Part shown: piece by piece, positions 23,003 to 31,438 of the stretch
How the letters are laid out: each line of letters begins with the position of its first letter
Numbering within the stretch: position 1 is the first letter of the stretch
From: CAZKCI01 sp964551475
GTDB lineage: Bacteria > Auribacterota > Erginobacteria > Erginobacterales > CAZKCI01
Direction: 5' to 3'
DNA length: 64,000 nucleotides
Assembly: GCA_964551475.1 (NCBI GenBank)
Contig: CAZKCI010000023.1
Location: 28,870 to 92,869, forward strand
Notes under the pieces: generated by a model
Databases searched by the model: none
The model's input: the letters and a program-made list of their open reading frames with translations, nothing else
Told to the model about the DNA's origin: nothing
Position numbers and translations under genes: made by a program

Positions 23003-25702
23003 TCAGCGAGCCGCCGACTGCCCCGGTTCCAGAAAGCGAAGCCTCATGTTCGTGACCACCGGGTTCGCCTTCGGCGCGCCTTTGCCGACCCCGTAGAACA
23101 TCCACTCGGGGAAGAGATCGTCCGGCCAGCGGGCGTTCTCGCGGTAAACCATCGTCTGCGATTTCTCCGGCCAGGTCATCCCCACGAAGATGCTTTTCTC
23201 CGCCGTTTCGAACTCCCAGGAGGACCAGTCTCCCGCCTTTTCCCCCTGGAAGACCGGCGAGGAGGCGAGCAGGCGGTCGGGCTTTCCGTCGTTGTCCGAG
23301 TCGGCGTAGACCGCCATGCTGAAGGCGCCTTCCGCTCCGGAGGCGGCGTGGGCGATCTCCAGAAGCATCCGATTCCCCTTCCGGCGCGCCGGGTTCACCT
23401 CCCAGAGAGCGAGGTGGTAATAGGAGGCGACGTGGGTCTTCTTGGTCAGATAATCGCCGCTCCTCACCGCCACCGGATAGGAAACGGAGGGGGGAGGATC
23501 GCGGCGGTGGTTGAGAAAGATCCGGTAGCGGCCGGTCTGCCGGCCGGACGCGGGGGAGAGGTCCGTTCCGAAGCTCTTCCCCCCCTCCGCATAGGAACTC
23601 GCGCCGGGGAGCACCGTCGCTTTCCGCCAGAGACGCCAGTCGTCCTCGACCAGATAGCGGTAGAGGGAGAGTTCGGAGGGAGACTGGGAGAAGGTGGGGA
23701 TAAAGGCCGAGGCGGGACCGTCCGCGGACGGGTAATCGCCGTAGAGGTCGACCCAGGAGTCCCGGGAAGCCCCCAGCGGCTCCAGCTTCACATCGACCGT
23801 GATCTCCTTTTTGCCGACGAGAGTCGCGGGATCGAGCGGGACGGTGAACCACTGACCCACCTCGCTCAGGTGCCGCGCCTGCCCCCGGTGGTCCACCTGC
23901 TCCCTCAGGTAAATCGGGAAGGCCCTCCTCTGGGCAATGTAGGAATCGGAGTCGGCGGAGAGGCCCCGCTCGAAACGGCGAACGAGCTTTCCGTCCACCA
24001 TGACCAGGAGGTCATAGTCCCGCCCGGGGCCGGAGACGAGGTCGAGCTTGAGTTCCGCCCCCTTCCAGGACAAAGCCTCCGCGGGAAGGGTGATGGTCTG
24101 GGTCGCCGTCTGTCCGGAGTGGAAGAGGCGCAGGGACCATTCCTGCCCGAAGGGATGGAGCGAGATCGCGCAGAGATACAGCGGGACGGAGACGAGCGCC
24201 GGGAGAAGAACGGCCGCCCACCTCCGTGAGCCCGTGAGCGCGGCGCGATAGGCGAGAAACATGATCGGGCCGGGAGAGAGCAGCCCAAGAACGACCAGGG
24301 CGACATGGAGGCGATAGGCCGCGCTAAATTCCAGATTTGGGGAAAAGGCGAGGAGGCGGGAGGGAAGCGAGAGACGGCTCAAGGCCAGCAGCAGCCCGGC
24401 CAGGATCAGGCAGAGCAGCAAAGGCAGACGCAAGGGCATCTCCTTCTTCCAGAGCTGGATGGATCCCCGCCCCAGGCGATAGACGACGTGGACCCCGGCC
24501 GCAATCATGAACGGGATGGCGGGGAGGGTATAGCGGGCTTCGGCGTCGGCGAGGAAGCAGAGCGCCCAGGTATAAAGGCAGGCGGCGAGAAATGGCCAGG
24601 CCGCCGGACCGAGGCCGAGCAGGGAAGCCAGCCCCCAGAAGCCCAGGAAGAGGACAGCGCGATTCAGGATGTCCATCCCTTCCGGGGAGAGAAGATAGCT
24701 CTGGAGGAAATCGTTGTAGGCCCTTTTCCAGAAGATCCCCGCCTTGCCGAGAATGACCGGGGCGACCGAACCGGGATCGGAGAGGATGAGTTCGGCGACG
24801 GTTTTAAGGTAGACGTCGTCCGCGGACAAACGCCCCCGCGCCTCCCGGCGGACGCGGGAGAAGACCTCCCCCCCCGGGTCGGAGTCGGTCTGGTAGCCCT
24901 GGTTGGGGGGATAGACTCCGCAATACATCGCCAGGCCGTTCTTCCAGGAGCCGCTGATCAGGCGCCGGTGGTGCTTGTCCACTTGAGGGGTGAAGGAAAG
25001 ACGGGGGACGATGATCAGGGCGAAGCCGGCGAGAAAGGGGAGCGAGCGGAGGAACCATCGCTTCTTCTTCCCCACCTTGAGGCCGACCAGGACCAGGGGG
25101 AAGAAGACCAGGGAGGAGAACTGAAAGAAGGTCCGGGAGACGGTGAGAAAGGCGGTGGCCACGCCCGCGAAAAATATCGCCGCGAGCGACCCCCGCGCCA
25201 GGGAGAGGGTGAGAAGCCAGGAGACCAGCAGGAGCAGAAAAATCGCGACGGTTTCGGTGAGGAGCCTGCCTTCGGAGAGGATAAAGGGCGGATAGACCGC
25301 GGCGACGAGGAGGGCGGGGAGGGCGATCCTCTTGCCGAGGAGGCGGGCGGTCACGGCGAAGAGGAGCAGGAGAGAGAGCGTCCCCAGGACGGCCTGGGCG
25401 ATCCGGGCGGCGGGGAAGTTCGATCCCCAGAAATAATAAACCACGCTCAGGAAGAGGGGATAGACCTCGCCCTTGTCCAGGGCCATCTCATAGCCCCGGA
25501 AGAAATGCCGTCGGAAAGCCTCGGGATCGGAGACCGACTTCCAGGCTTCGTAAAACTCCCGGGCCTGGAGGCTGTAGCCGGCGGCGTCCCAGACCACCGG
25601 AAGCTGGCGCTCGTGGATGAGAAAGTTGAGCCTGAGCAGAAAAGCCCCGGCCAGGAGCAGCAGCACGAGCAGCGCGGTGATGAGCTTTTCGCCGATCTTC
25701 AC
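23003..25702 (-). CDS. GT-C (PMT/ArnT-like) membrane glycosyltransferase with novel C-terminal domain
   Basis: An 899-residue protein. Residues 1-500 are a polytopic GT-C fold with an early VVWDAAGYSLQAREFY segment (Asp as likely catalytic residue in the first periplasmic loop), KGEVYPLFLSVVYYFWG, and ARYTLPAIPFMIAAG towards the end. A soluble region with beta character follows, and residues 759-892 are the novel domain found in four proteins of this window: ALWEV, LLEIAHA, GAFSMAVYADSDNDGKPD, EKAGDWSSWEF, IFVGMTWP, MFYG, TNMRLRF. The D-x-D-x-D-G-x-P-D loop looks like a calcium-binding turn. The ATG overlaps the TGA of the FAD gene (ATGA, 25699-25702), so the two are coupled. Confidence 0.8.
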   Translation of the reverse strand: MKIGEKLITALLVLLLLAGAFLLRLNFLIHERQLPVVWDAAGYSLQAREFYEAWKSVSDPEAFRRHFFRGYEMALDKGEVYPLFLSVVYYFWGSNFPAARIAQAVLGTLSLLLLFAVTARLLGKRIALPALLVAAVYPPFILSEGRLLTETVAIFLLLLVSWLLTLSLARGSLAAIFFAGVATAFLTVSRTFFQFSSLVFFPLVLVGLKVGKKKRWFLRSLPFLAGFALIIVPRLSFTPQVDKHHRRLISGSWKNGLAMYCGVYPPNQGYQTDSDPGGEVFSRVRREARGRLSADDVYLKTVAELILSDPGSVAPVILGKAGIFWKRAYNDFLQSYLLSPEGMDILNRAVLFLGFWGLASLLGLGPAAWPFLAACLYTWALCFLADAEARYTLPAIPFMIAAGVHVVYRLGRGSIQLWKKEMPLRLPLLLCLILAGLLLALSRLSLPSRLLAFSPNLEFSAAYRLHVALVVLGLLSPGPIMFLAYRAALTGSRRWAAVLLPALVSVPLYLCAISLHPFGQEWSLRLFHSGQTATQTITLPAEALSWKGAELKLDLVSGPGRDYDLLVMVDGKLVRRFERGLSADSDSYIAQRRAFPIYLREQVDHRGQARHLSEVGQWFTVPLDPATLVGKKEITVDVKLEPLGASRDSWVDLYGDYPSADGPASAFIPTFSQSPSELSLYRYLVEDDWRLWRKATVLPGASSYAEGGKSFGTDLSPASGRQTGRYRIFLNHRRDPPPSVSYPVAVRSGDYLTKKTHVASYYHLALWEVNPARRKGNRMLLEIAHAASGAEGAFSMAVYADSDNDGKPDRLLASSPVFQGEKAGDWSSWEFETAEKSIFVGMTWPEKSQTMVYRENARWPDDLFPEWMFYGVGKGAPKANPVVTNMRLRFLEPGQSAAR

Positions 25703-27126
25703 CGGTTGGTGGACCCCGTCTTGTAATCGAGATAGGAGATCATCTTTTCGTAGAAACGCTTCGGGTCGTTCCCGGCCAGGGCTTCCTCGGCGGCGAGGAG
25801 CCCCATCTCCATGCTGTCATGGATGTCGGTGTTGAGGAAAAGGCCCTGGCGGCCGGTGGCGAAGAGGTTGCGGATTTCGGAGAGGGGGGAGATCACCCTC
25901 TTCAGCCGCTCTTCGTAGGCGAGATCGTAGACCGGGTAGGCGTCTTTCACCCGGACAACCTGGTACTCGGAGATCGCCCGGCCCTTCAGCGCCGGGATCC
26001 GGACGGCGTCGGAACGGGCGATCCCGAAGATCCCCTCGTCGGTGGAGGACCAGCGGGCGTCCCCTTCGTCGGCGCAAAGCTCGAACGCGATCATCGTCCG
26101 GTCGGCCGGGACGGGAACGGCCAGCAGGTTCTTCGGCTCGCAGTAGCGGTTGCAGCGGAAGGAGGGATCGAGCAGGTAGACCCAGTGGGCGGTGGAAGTC
26201 TGAGCGACGGGCAGGATGGTGTTGCAGAGGATCAGCGCCCGGTAGCGCATCAGCTGTCCCTCCCGAAAGCATTCCTCCGGGAGCGAGGATTTAAAGACGG
26301 CGGTGAGGGCGTTCAGGGGGATGGTGGAGAGAAGGCCGGCGCAGGGGAGATCGAACTCCCGGCCTTCCCGGCGGATCCGGACGGAGACCACCCTTTCGCC
26401 TTCGACGCGGGCCGACACCGGTTCGCTCCGGAGCCAGACCTCTCCCCCCTCCTTCCGGAGAGCGGCGGCCATGTTCTCGAAGATGATCCCCATCCCTTCC
26501 TCCGGGTAGTAGAACTCCTTCCAATAGGTCGCCTGCTCCTGACCCCGGCCGCCCAGAAGCTTGATGATGACATCCTTGAGGTTGAGCTTGTTGAGCTTCT
26601 GGCTGGCCAGGCGGACCGAGAGGCGGGAGGCGGGGACGCCCCAGAGACGCTCGGTGTACTGGCCGAAGCAGAGGTGGTAGAGGGTCCGGCCGAAGCGGCG
26701 GATCCCCCAGGTGCGAAAAGAGTCGTCGGGGCGGGGGAAGATCCGGAACTGCAGCGTGGTGAAGAGAAAATCGAGAAGCATGCGGGCGGAAAAGAACGGG
26801 TTCAACCCCTGGATCAACTGCCAGAACTTGAGCGGGTAGTCGAAGAACTTTCCCCGGATCAGCATCCGGGTGTTGATGATCTTGGCCGGGAGCGGAGAGG
26901 GCGAGTAGGAGCGGAGGATCTCGTCGATCCGGTCGTGCTTGACGTGGTAGACGTGGGGGCCGTACTCGGCGATGAAGCCGTTCCAGCGGGGCGAAGCGGA
27001 GAGCCCCCCGACCACGGCCGCCTTCTCCACCACTACCGCCTTCTTCCCCGCCCGGAGGAGGGCGCGGGCGGCGGTGAGGCCGGCGGGACCGGCGCCGAGA
27101 ATGATAAATGGCAAATCGCCGGTCAT
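25699..27126 (-). CDS. FAD-dependent amine-oxidase-like protein (UDP-galactopyranose-mutase-related)
   Basis: A 475-residue flavoprotein. The N-terminal dinucleotide-binding motif is IILGAGPAGLTAARALL, with the acidic end of strand 2 in VVVEKAAVVGG. The segment EYGPHVYHVKHD and later FDYPLKFWQLI recall UDP-galactopyranose mutase and protoporphyrinogen-oxidase-like proteins in glycan clusters. The C-terminal FAD contact region reads RNLFATGRQGLFLNTDIHDSMEMGLLAAE. The substrate is unknown; a ring-contraction or oxidation step on a nucleotide- or lipid-linked sugar is plausible. It is translated together with the following GT-C gene. Confidence 0.8.
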   Translation of the reverse strand: MTGDLPFIILGAGPAGLTAARALLRAGKKAVVVEKAAVVGGLSASPRWNGFIAEYGPHVYHVKHDRIDEILRSYSPSPLPAKIINTRMLIRGKFFDYPLKFWQLIQGLNPFFSARMLLDFLFTTLQFRIFPRPDDSFRTWGIRRFGRTLYHLCFGQYTERLWGVPASRLSVRLASQKLNKLNLKDVIIKLLGGRGQEQATYWKEFYYPEEGMGIIFENMAAALRKEGGEVWLRSEPVSARVEGERVVSVRIRREGREFDLPCAGLLSTIPLNALTAVFKSSLPEECFREGQLMRYRALILCNTILPVAQTSTAHWVYLLDPSFRCNRYCEPKNLLAVPVPADRTMIAFELCADEGDARWSSTDEGIFGIARSDAVRIPALKGRAISEYQVVRVKDAYPVYDLAYEERLKRVISPLSEIRNLFATGRQGLFLNTDIHDSMEMGLLAAEEALAGNDPKRFYEKMISYLDYKTGSTNR

Positions 27127-27149
27127 CTGCAGCCCCCGGTCTGACTATT

Positions 27150-27213
27150 GTGGGAGGGGCATTCTTGCCCCGATCCAGGCCGACCCGGATCGCGACAGGA
27201 ATGTCGCTCCCAC
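27150..27213. repeat. Class A hairpin repeat
   Basis: GTGGGAGGGGCATTCTTGCCCC, GATCC, a short centre, GGATCGCGACAGGAATGTCGCTCCCAC. It fills the gap between the FAD gene and the GT2 gene. Confidence 0.8.
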
Positions 27214-27253
27214 AGAAGGGCAAGACAAGACACGCGCCACGGCGTTTGGATCA

Positions 27254-27982
27254 TCACCACGCCCCGATCCGGATCAGGAAAGCCCGCCAGGCGATGGAGG
27301 CGCCGGTGGTGACGATGGACTGGAACTCCTGGAACCCCGTCCCGTGGCCGGATTGGCCCCCCTGGCGGCTCAGATACTTCACCGGGATCTGGACTATGCG
27401 CAGACCCGCCCGGGCCGCGCGCATGACCACCTCCATCTCATAGACAAACCGGTTGTCCTGGAAGCGGATCTTCCAGATCGCCTCGCGCGTCCAGGCCTTC
27501 ATCCCGGTGGTCACGTCGCTGATCCCGGTTCCCGCCATCCCGGAGATGAAGCGGTTCAGGATTTTGTTCCCCACGTCGCGGAAGAAGCTGAAGGTGTAGC
27601 CGGTCCGGTCGGCCCCCTTCAGGAAACGGGAGCCGACGACCAAGTCCGCCCTTCCTTCCCGCAGGGGGGCGAGCATCGCCGGGATGTCCTCGGGCGCGAA
27701 CTGGAGATCGGCGTCGAACTGGATCTGGAGGGGATGGGAGGCGAGCGAGATCCCCACCTTGATCGCATGGCCCTTGCCGGAGTCGCCGTAGTTCTCCAGC
27801 ACCCGCAGGCGCAGGCAGTCGTGGGTCCGGGCGAACTCGCGCGCGAGCGCCGCCGTCCGGTCGCGGCCGCCGTGGATGATCAGGACCTCCGCGCCGGGGA
27901 CGACGGCGGAGAGCCTCTCGAGGCAGGAGACGATCGTCCCCTCCTCGTTGAAGGTGGAGATGATCACCGAGAGATCGTTCAT
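27254..27982 (-). CDS. Glycosyltransferase family 2
   Basis: A 242-residue GT2 of the polyprenyl-phosphate sugar synthase type: LSVIISTFNEEGTI, GDSGKGHAIKVGI, the metal motif FDADLQFAPEDI, VVGSRFLKGAD, and a final IPVKYLSRQGGQSGHGTGF region. The usual DDGS-x-D nucleotide-binding strand reads IIHGGRDRTAAL, so the first Asp pair is replaced by His-Gly; the Asp that contacts the uracil or guanine is therefore missing or shifted. ATG 27980-27982 was preferred to the longer frame at 28009, because the extra residues lie in a repeat region and the first strand follows directly. It lies in the leftward sugar-gene run. Confidence 0.8.
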   Translation of the reverse strand: MNDLSVIISTFNEEGTIVSCLERLSAVVPGAEVLIIHGGRDRTAALAREFARTHDCLRLRVLENYGDSGKGHAIKVGISLASHPLQIQFDADLQFAPEDIPAMLAPLREGRADLVVGSRFLKGADRTGYTFSFFRDVGNKILNRFISGMAGTGISDVTTGMKAWTREAIWKIRFQDNRFVYEMEVVMRAARAGLRIVQIPVKYLSRQGGQSGHGTGFQEFQSIVTTGASIAWRAFLIRIGAW

Positions 27983-28012
27983 GGCGGGACAGATGTGTTG
28001 GAGCGACACAGA

Positions 28013-28138
28013 AACGGAGTACTGGAGTACTGGAGTAATGGAGTGTTGAAAAGACTCCGGCTTCGCTTCCCATTACTCCAATGCTCCATCACTCCATTGT
28101 TTTGTTTCATTTCATCACTCCACCACTCCCTTACTCCT
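28013..28138. repeat. Eight-nucleotide TGGAGTAA degenerate tandem repeat hairpin
   Basis: GGAGTACT-GGAGTACT-GGAGTAAT-GGAGTGTT units on one side and ATTACTCC-A, ATGCTCC-A, TCACTCC-A units on the other enclose a GC-rich centre. The 3' end of the GHMP kinase gene (stop at 28131) lies in it. The same family is at 31278-31437 and 56917-56947. Confidence 0.7.
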
Positions 28139-29153
28139 TTTGTTTTCTATCGGGGACCGGCAGTTTCTCCGGATCGTAGAAGACGATCTGCGACCCCTGC
28201 CGCTCGAAGCTGAAGTCCACCTCGAGGAGCGAGGAGAGGGCCCGGCGCACGCCCTCCTGGGCCGGGGGTTCGGCGTAGAGGAGAAGGAATCCGCCCCCGC
28301 CCGCCCCCAGAAGCTTGCCGCCCACCGCGCCGGCGCTCAGGGCCGCTCCATACATGGCGTCGATCGCGGGGCTGGTGACGCCGGTCCCCAGGGATTTCTT
28401 AATCTTCCAGGACTCGCCCAGCAGGCCGCCGAATTCCTTGAGTTTCTCCCTGCCTCCTCCGAGCAGGTCCCTCCCCTGCGCGGCCAGCGCCGACATCGTC
28501 TTCAGGTAAGCGGTGTTGTCCCCGATCGCCCGCACGTGGCGCTTCTGGATGTTGTCCGAGTAGCGCTGGATCCCGGTGTAGAAGAGGAGCAGGTTGTTTT
28601 CCAGTTCCCGGAGAGCTTCCGGAGAGCAGACCAGCGGCTCCACCCTCGCCTCGTCCCGGCCCTTGAACTCGATGTAGTTGAAGCCGCCGCAGGCGGCGGC
28701 GTACTGGTCCTGGAAGCCCACGCTCTCCTTGATCAACTCCCGCTCGATGGTCACCGCCTCGGCGGCGAGGCGCTGGGCGGAGACCCGGGTCGAGCGATAG
28801 GCGTAGAGGGCGTTGAGGAGGCCGACCACGAAGGAGGAGGATGTCCCCAACCCCGTCCGGGCGGGCAGATCGGAGAAGTAGTTGATCTCGACGTGGGAGG
28901 TGATCCCCATAAATTCGAGACAGGCCCGGACCGCCGGGTGCTCGATCTCGGAGACCTGGTGGAGAAGCTCGGTCTTGGAGTAGGAGACCTTGATCCGGTA
29001 GTCGAAGAAATCGCTCAGGTAGCTGACGGTGAGATAGCAGTATTTGTCCACCGTGGTGGAGAGGACCGCCCCCCCGTGGCGGGAGAAGTGCTCCGGGAAA
29101 TCGGTTCCGCCGCCCAGGAAGCTGATCCGGACCGGTGTCTGAGAAATGATCAT
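28131..29153 (-). CDS. GHMP-family sugar kinase (heptose-7-phosphate-kinase-like)
   Basis: A 340-residue GHMP kinase. Motif 1 is RISFLGGGTDFPEHF, motif 2 (ATP-binding) DLPARTGLGTSSSFVVGLLNAL, and motif 3 GGKLLGAGGGGFLLLYA. The overall layout and LGGGTD start resemble D-glycero-D-manno-heptose 7-phosphate kinase (HddA) and L-fucokinase/GDP-heptose pathway kinases. With the SDR genes that follow it may provide sugar 1-phosphates for nucleotide-sugar synthesis; no nucleotidyltransferase is seen in the window. The last residues (VPDRKQKE) reach into a tandem-repeat region. Confidence 0.83.
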   Translation of the reverse strand: MIISQTPVRISFLGGGTDFPEHFSRHGGAVLSTTVDKYCYLTVSYLSDFFDYRIKVSYSKTELLHQVSEIEHPAVRACLEFMGITSHVEINYFSDLPARTGLGTSSSFVVGLLNALYAYRSTRVSAQRLAAEAVTIERELIKESVGFQDQYAAACGGFNYIEFKGRDEARVEPLVCSPEALRELENNLLLFYTGIQRYSDNIQKRHVRAIGDNTAYLKTMSALAAQGRDLLGGGREKLKEFGGLLGESWKIKKSLGTGVTSPAIDAMYGAALSAGAVGGKLLGAGGGGFLLLYAEPPAQEGVRRALSSLLEVDFSFERQGSQIVFYDPEKLPVPDRKQKE

Positions 29154-29191
29154 GAGATTGAAATTCAGCCAATTTCGAATGCGCGGAAGAT

Positions 29192-29257
29192 CTGTAGGCC
29201 GGTTCTGTGAACCGGCGGCCAGGCCCCGTCGCGCCCGATCACAGATCGGGCCTACAG
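29192..29257. repeat. Class B hairpin repeat
   Basis: CTGTAGGCC, then GGTTCTGTGAACC (palindrome), a centre, GCCCGATCACAGATCGGGC (palindrome) and CTACAG. The outer ends and both inner hairpins pair. Confidence 0.8.
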
Positions 29258-30064
29258 AAAGCTCGCCTCAGCAGGGCGCCCTCTGGCTTGGAGTGATAAA
29301 TAGTTTTTGATTGTATCAATAGTTCTCGGGACTGCGCAATAGCCCACAAGCTTTTCGTTGTTGATCTCGTAGGCCTCCCGGGGAACGGAGGGGGAAGCGT
29401 AGCGTAGGGGCTTTTTCAGCATTTCCCGGATCTCCCGGATCGTCACCGTCCCCGTCCCGCAGAGGTTGACGGTCTCGCCCCAGATCCCTTTCCCGGCCAG
29501 TTCCAGAGCGGACTGGGCCGCAAAGTCGACCGGGAGATACTGATAGCGGGAATCCTCATGGACCCGCAGGGGGCGAGCGTTGATCAAGTCGAAAACCGGA
29601 TTCTTCTTCAGGCCCGGTCCCAGCACGCCGCCCAGGCGCACGATCAGCCGGCGGGGAGCGTAGCGGCGGACCAGGAGTTCGCCCAGGTATTTGTGCAGGC
29701 CGTAGGGAGAGAGACGGTCGCCGTCGATCGGCGCCTCCTCGCGGTTGTTTTCCGGGTTTTCGTGGTCGGGATAGACGTCGATGGTGGAAACGTGGAGATA
29801 TCCGCGGAAGCGGAAGTCGTGGAGCGCCTGGAGAACGGAGACGACGGAAAGCTCAAACTCCTCGAGCGGCTTCTCGGCGGCGAGATACTTCCTGGAGTTC
29901 CCGTCGGCGTTGACCAGCAGATCGCACTCCTTCCCCCGGAAAGAGGCGTAGTCGTCGAGATCGACGCATTCGGCCGCCAGGCCTTTTTTTTGCGCCGCCC
30001 GCAGGAAGGCCGAGCCGACGAAGCCCTTGCCGCCCAGAACGAAGATTTTCCTGAGATTATTCAT
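29252..30064 (-). CDS. NAD-dependent epimerase/dehydratase family protein (RmlD-like size)
   Basis: A 270-residue extended SDR. The Rossmann motif is FVLGGKGFVGSAF, followed by a short second strand with DLDDY, a VNADGNSRKYL loop, the catalytic STIDVYP Ser/Thr and YGLHK (Tyr/Lys), VRLGGVLGPGL, and a YLPVDFAAQSAL segment. It is shorter than typical epimerases and resembles reductases of the dTDP-4-dehydrorhamnose type in length. ATG 30062-30064 was preferred to a TTG four codons upstream. The last few codons enter the class B repeat at 29192-29257. The sugar substrate is unknown. Confidence 0.8.
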   Translation of the reverse strand: MNNLRKIFVLGGKGFVGSAFLRAAQKKGLAAECVDLDDYASFRGKECDLLVNADGNSRKYLAAEKPLEEFELSVVSVLQALHDFRFRGYLHVSTIDVYPDHENPENNREEAPIDGDRLSPYGLHKYLGELLVRRYAPRRLIVRLGGVLGPGLKKNPVFDLINARPLRVHEDSRYQYLPVDFAAQSALELAGKGIWGETVNLCGTGTVTIREIREMLKKPLRYASPSVPREAYEINNEKLVGYCAVPRTIDTIKNYLSLQARGRPAEASFL

Positions 30065-30114
30065 TCGTAAGTTCAATCAGCAAACAACGATCAGTTACTG
30101 CTCACTGCTATTCC

Positions 30115-30281
30115 GTGGGAGCGACATTCTTGTCGCGATCCGGGCGAGTGGGGATCGCGGCAGGAATGCCGCTCCCACAGATGGCCTGGAGAGCGCGTTA
30201 GAATACTCCCGCAGCTATTCGCGAGAATTCGCGGTTAATTCTTGGGCCGGGCCGGATCGGGGCGAGACGCCCCTCCCACAA
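30115..30281. repeat. Class A full unit, class D units and class A half-unit
   Basis: 30115-30178 is a class A unit (GTGGGAGCGACATTCTTGTCGCGATCC to GCCGCTCCCAC). ATTCGCGAGAATTCGCGGTTAATTC follows at 30216-30241 and a half-unit GGATCGGGGCGAGACGCCCCTCCCAC at about 30253-30278. Heptanucleotide-like ACTG units are at 30090-30108. No gene is seen in 30065-30285. Confidence 0.75.
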
Positions 30282-30285
30282 AAAG

Positions 30286-31266
30286 CTAAAGACGAACGGT
30301 CCCCTTATCGTAGTTGGCCGCGAACCAGCCGACGGTCTTCTGGAGGCCGTCCCGGAGAGAGGTGGGGCAATCGAGGCCGAGGGCTCTGAGCTTCTCGTTG
30401 GAGAAGATCTTGAAGAGCTTACCGTCCGGCTTCGCTGTGTTCCAGGCGATCCGCCCCGTATAGCCGGTGAGTTCCCGGGTCATCTCCGCCAGATCCCGGA
30501 TGGAGGTGGATTGACCGGTGGAAAGGTTGATCGGCTCCGGCAAGTCGTAGTTTTCCAGGAAGTAGGGGAAGAGGGCGGCGACGTCGGCGGCGTAGACGAA
30601 GTCGCGGGTCGGTTTCCCGCTCCCCCACATCGTCACTTCCGGACTCCCCGCGCGCTTCGCTTCGAAAAACTTGCGGATGGTGGCGGGGATGACGTGAGCG
30701 TCGCGCAGGCTGAAGTTGTCGTATTCGCCGTAGACGTTCCCGGGGATCAAAACGACGGCGCGGAACCCGTATTGGCGGCGGTAGGCCTCCGACTGGATGA
30801 TCGCCATCTTCTTCGCCGTCGAATAGGGGGCGCTTTCGAGAGTCGGGAGCCCTTCCCACATCTGGTTCTCGGAGATTGGCGAGGAAGCCGCGGCCGGATA
30901 GCTGCAACCGCCCATGACGTTGACGATCCTTTTCGCCCCCGCCTTCCAAGCCTCATGCAGGGTGAGCGTGATCATCATCAGGTTGCGGTAATAGAAGTCG
31001 GCCGGAAATTCCAGGTTCGCCCCGATCCCGCCGACATAGCCGGCCAGGGCCACCACCCAGTCGGGGCGGTGGTCCCGGAGCATCTGGCGCGCGGAGGCCT
31101 GATCGGTGAGGTCGTAGTCCTTCGCGGAGACGCCGATCACCGCCCCTTTCCCGTAGCGGGCAGAGAGGACCGGGACAACATGGCGGCCGAGAAAACCCGA
31201 GGCGCCGGTGACGAGGATCCGCGACGGTCGGTCGGGGGGGACGGACGTGGAACGGTCAGAGGTCAT
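30286..31266 (-). CDS. GDP-L-fucose-synthase-like SDR
   Basis: A 326-residue extended SDR: RILVTGASGFLGRHV, then YDLTDQ, the substrate segment ALAGYVGGIGAN with FYYRNLMM, catalytic GGCSYPA and YSTAKK (Tyr/Lys), PGNVYGEYDNF, and VYAADVAAL. The GGI-x-AN...N order with CSYP is that of GDP-4-keto-6-deoxymannose 3,5-epimerase/4-reductase (Fcl), making it the best candidate for GDP-fucose or a related sugar. No GDP-mannose 4,6-dehydratase is seen next to it. ATG 31264-31266 was chosen over a start five codons upstream. Confidence 0.82.
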   Translation of the reverse strand: MTSDRSTSVPPDRPSRILVTGASGFLGRHVVPVLSARYGKGAVIGVSAKDYDLTDQASARQMLRDHRPDWVVALAGYVGGIGANLEFPADFYYRNLMMITLTLHEAWKAGAKRIVNVMGGCSYPAAASSPISENQMWEGLPTLESAPYSTAKKMAIIQSEAYRRQYGFRAVVLIPGNVYGEYDNFSLRDAHVIPATIRKFFEAKRAGSPEVTMWGSGKPTRDFVYAADVAALFPYFLENYDLPEPINLSTGQSTSIRDLAEMTRELTGYTGRIAWNTAKPDGKLFKIFSNEKLRALGLDCPTSLRDGLQKTVGWFAANYDKGTVRL

Positions 31267-31277
31267 AGGGAAGAGCC

Positions 31278-31437
31278 ACACTGGAGTAATGGAGTGTTGG
31301 AGTAAATGAGCACAGGAGTAATGGAGTGTTGGAGTAATGGAGTACTGGAAAACATGGCCTCGCGGCCCATTACTCCACTACTCCATTACTCCACATTGTT
31401 CCCTACTCCATTACTCCAATTCTGCATCACTCCGATT
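31278..31437. repeat. TGGAGTAA tandem repeat hairpin, long copy
   Basis: Units ACTGGAGTA, ATGGAGTG, TTGGAGTA and so on run for some 70 nt. They are mirrored by CCATTACTCCACTACTCCATTACTCCA units on the other side of a short ATGGCCTCGCGGCC centre. It fills the whole gap between two SDR genes. Confidence 0.7.
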
Positions 31438-31438
31438 T

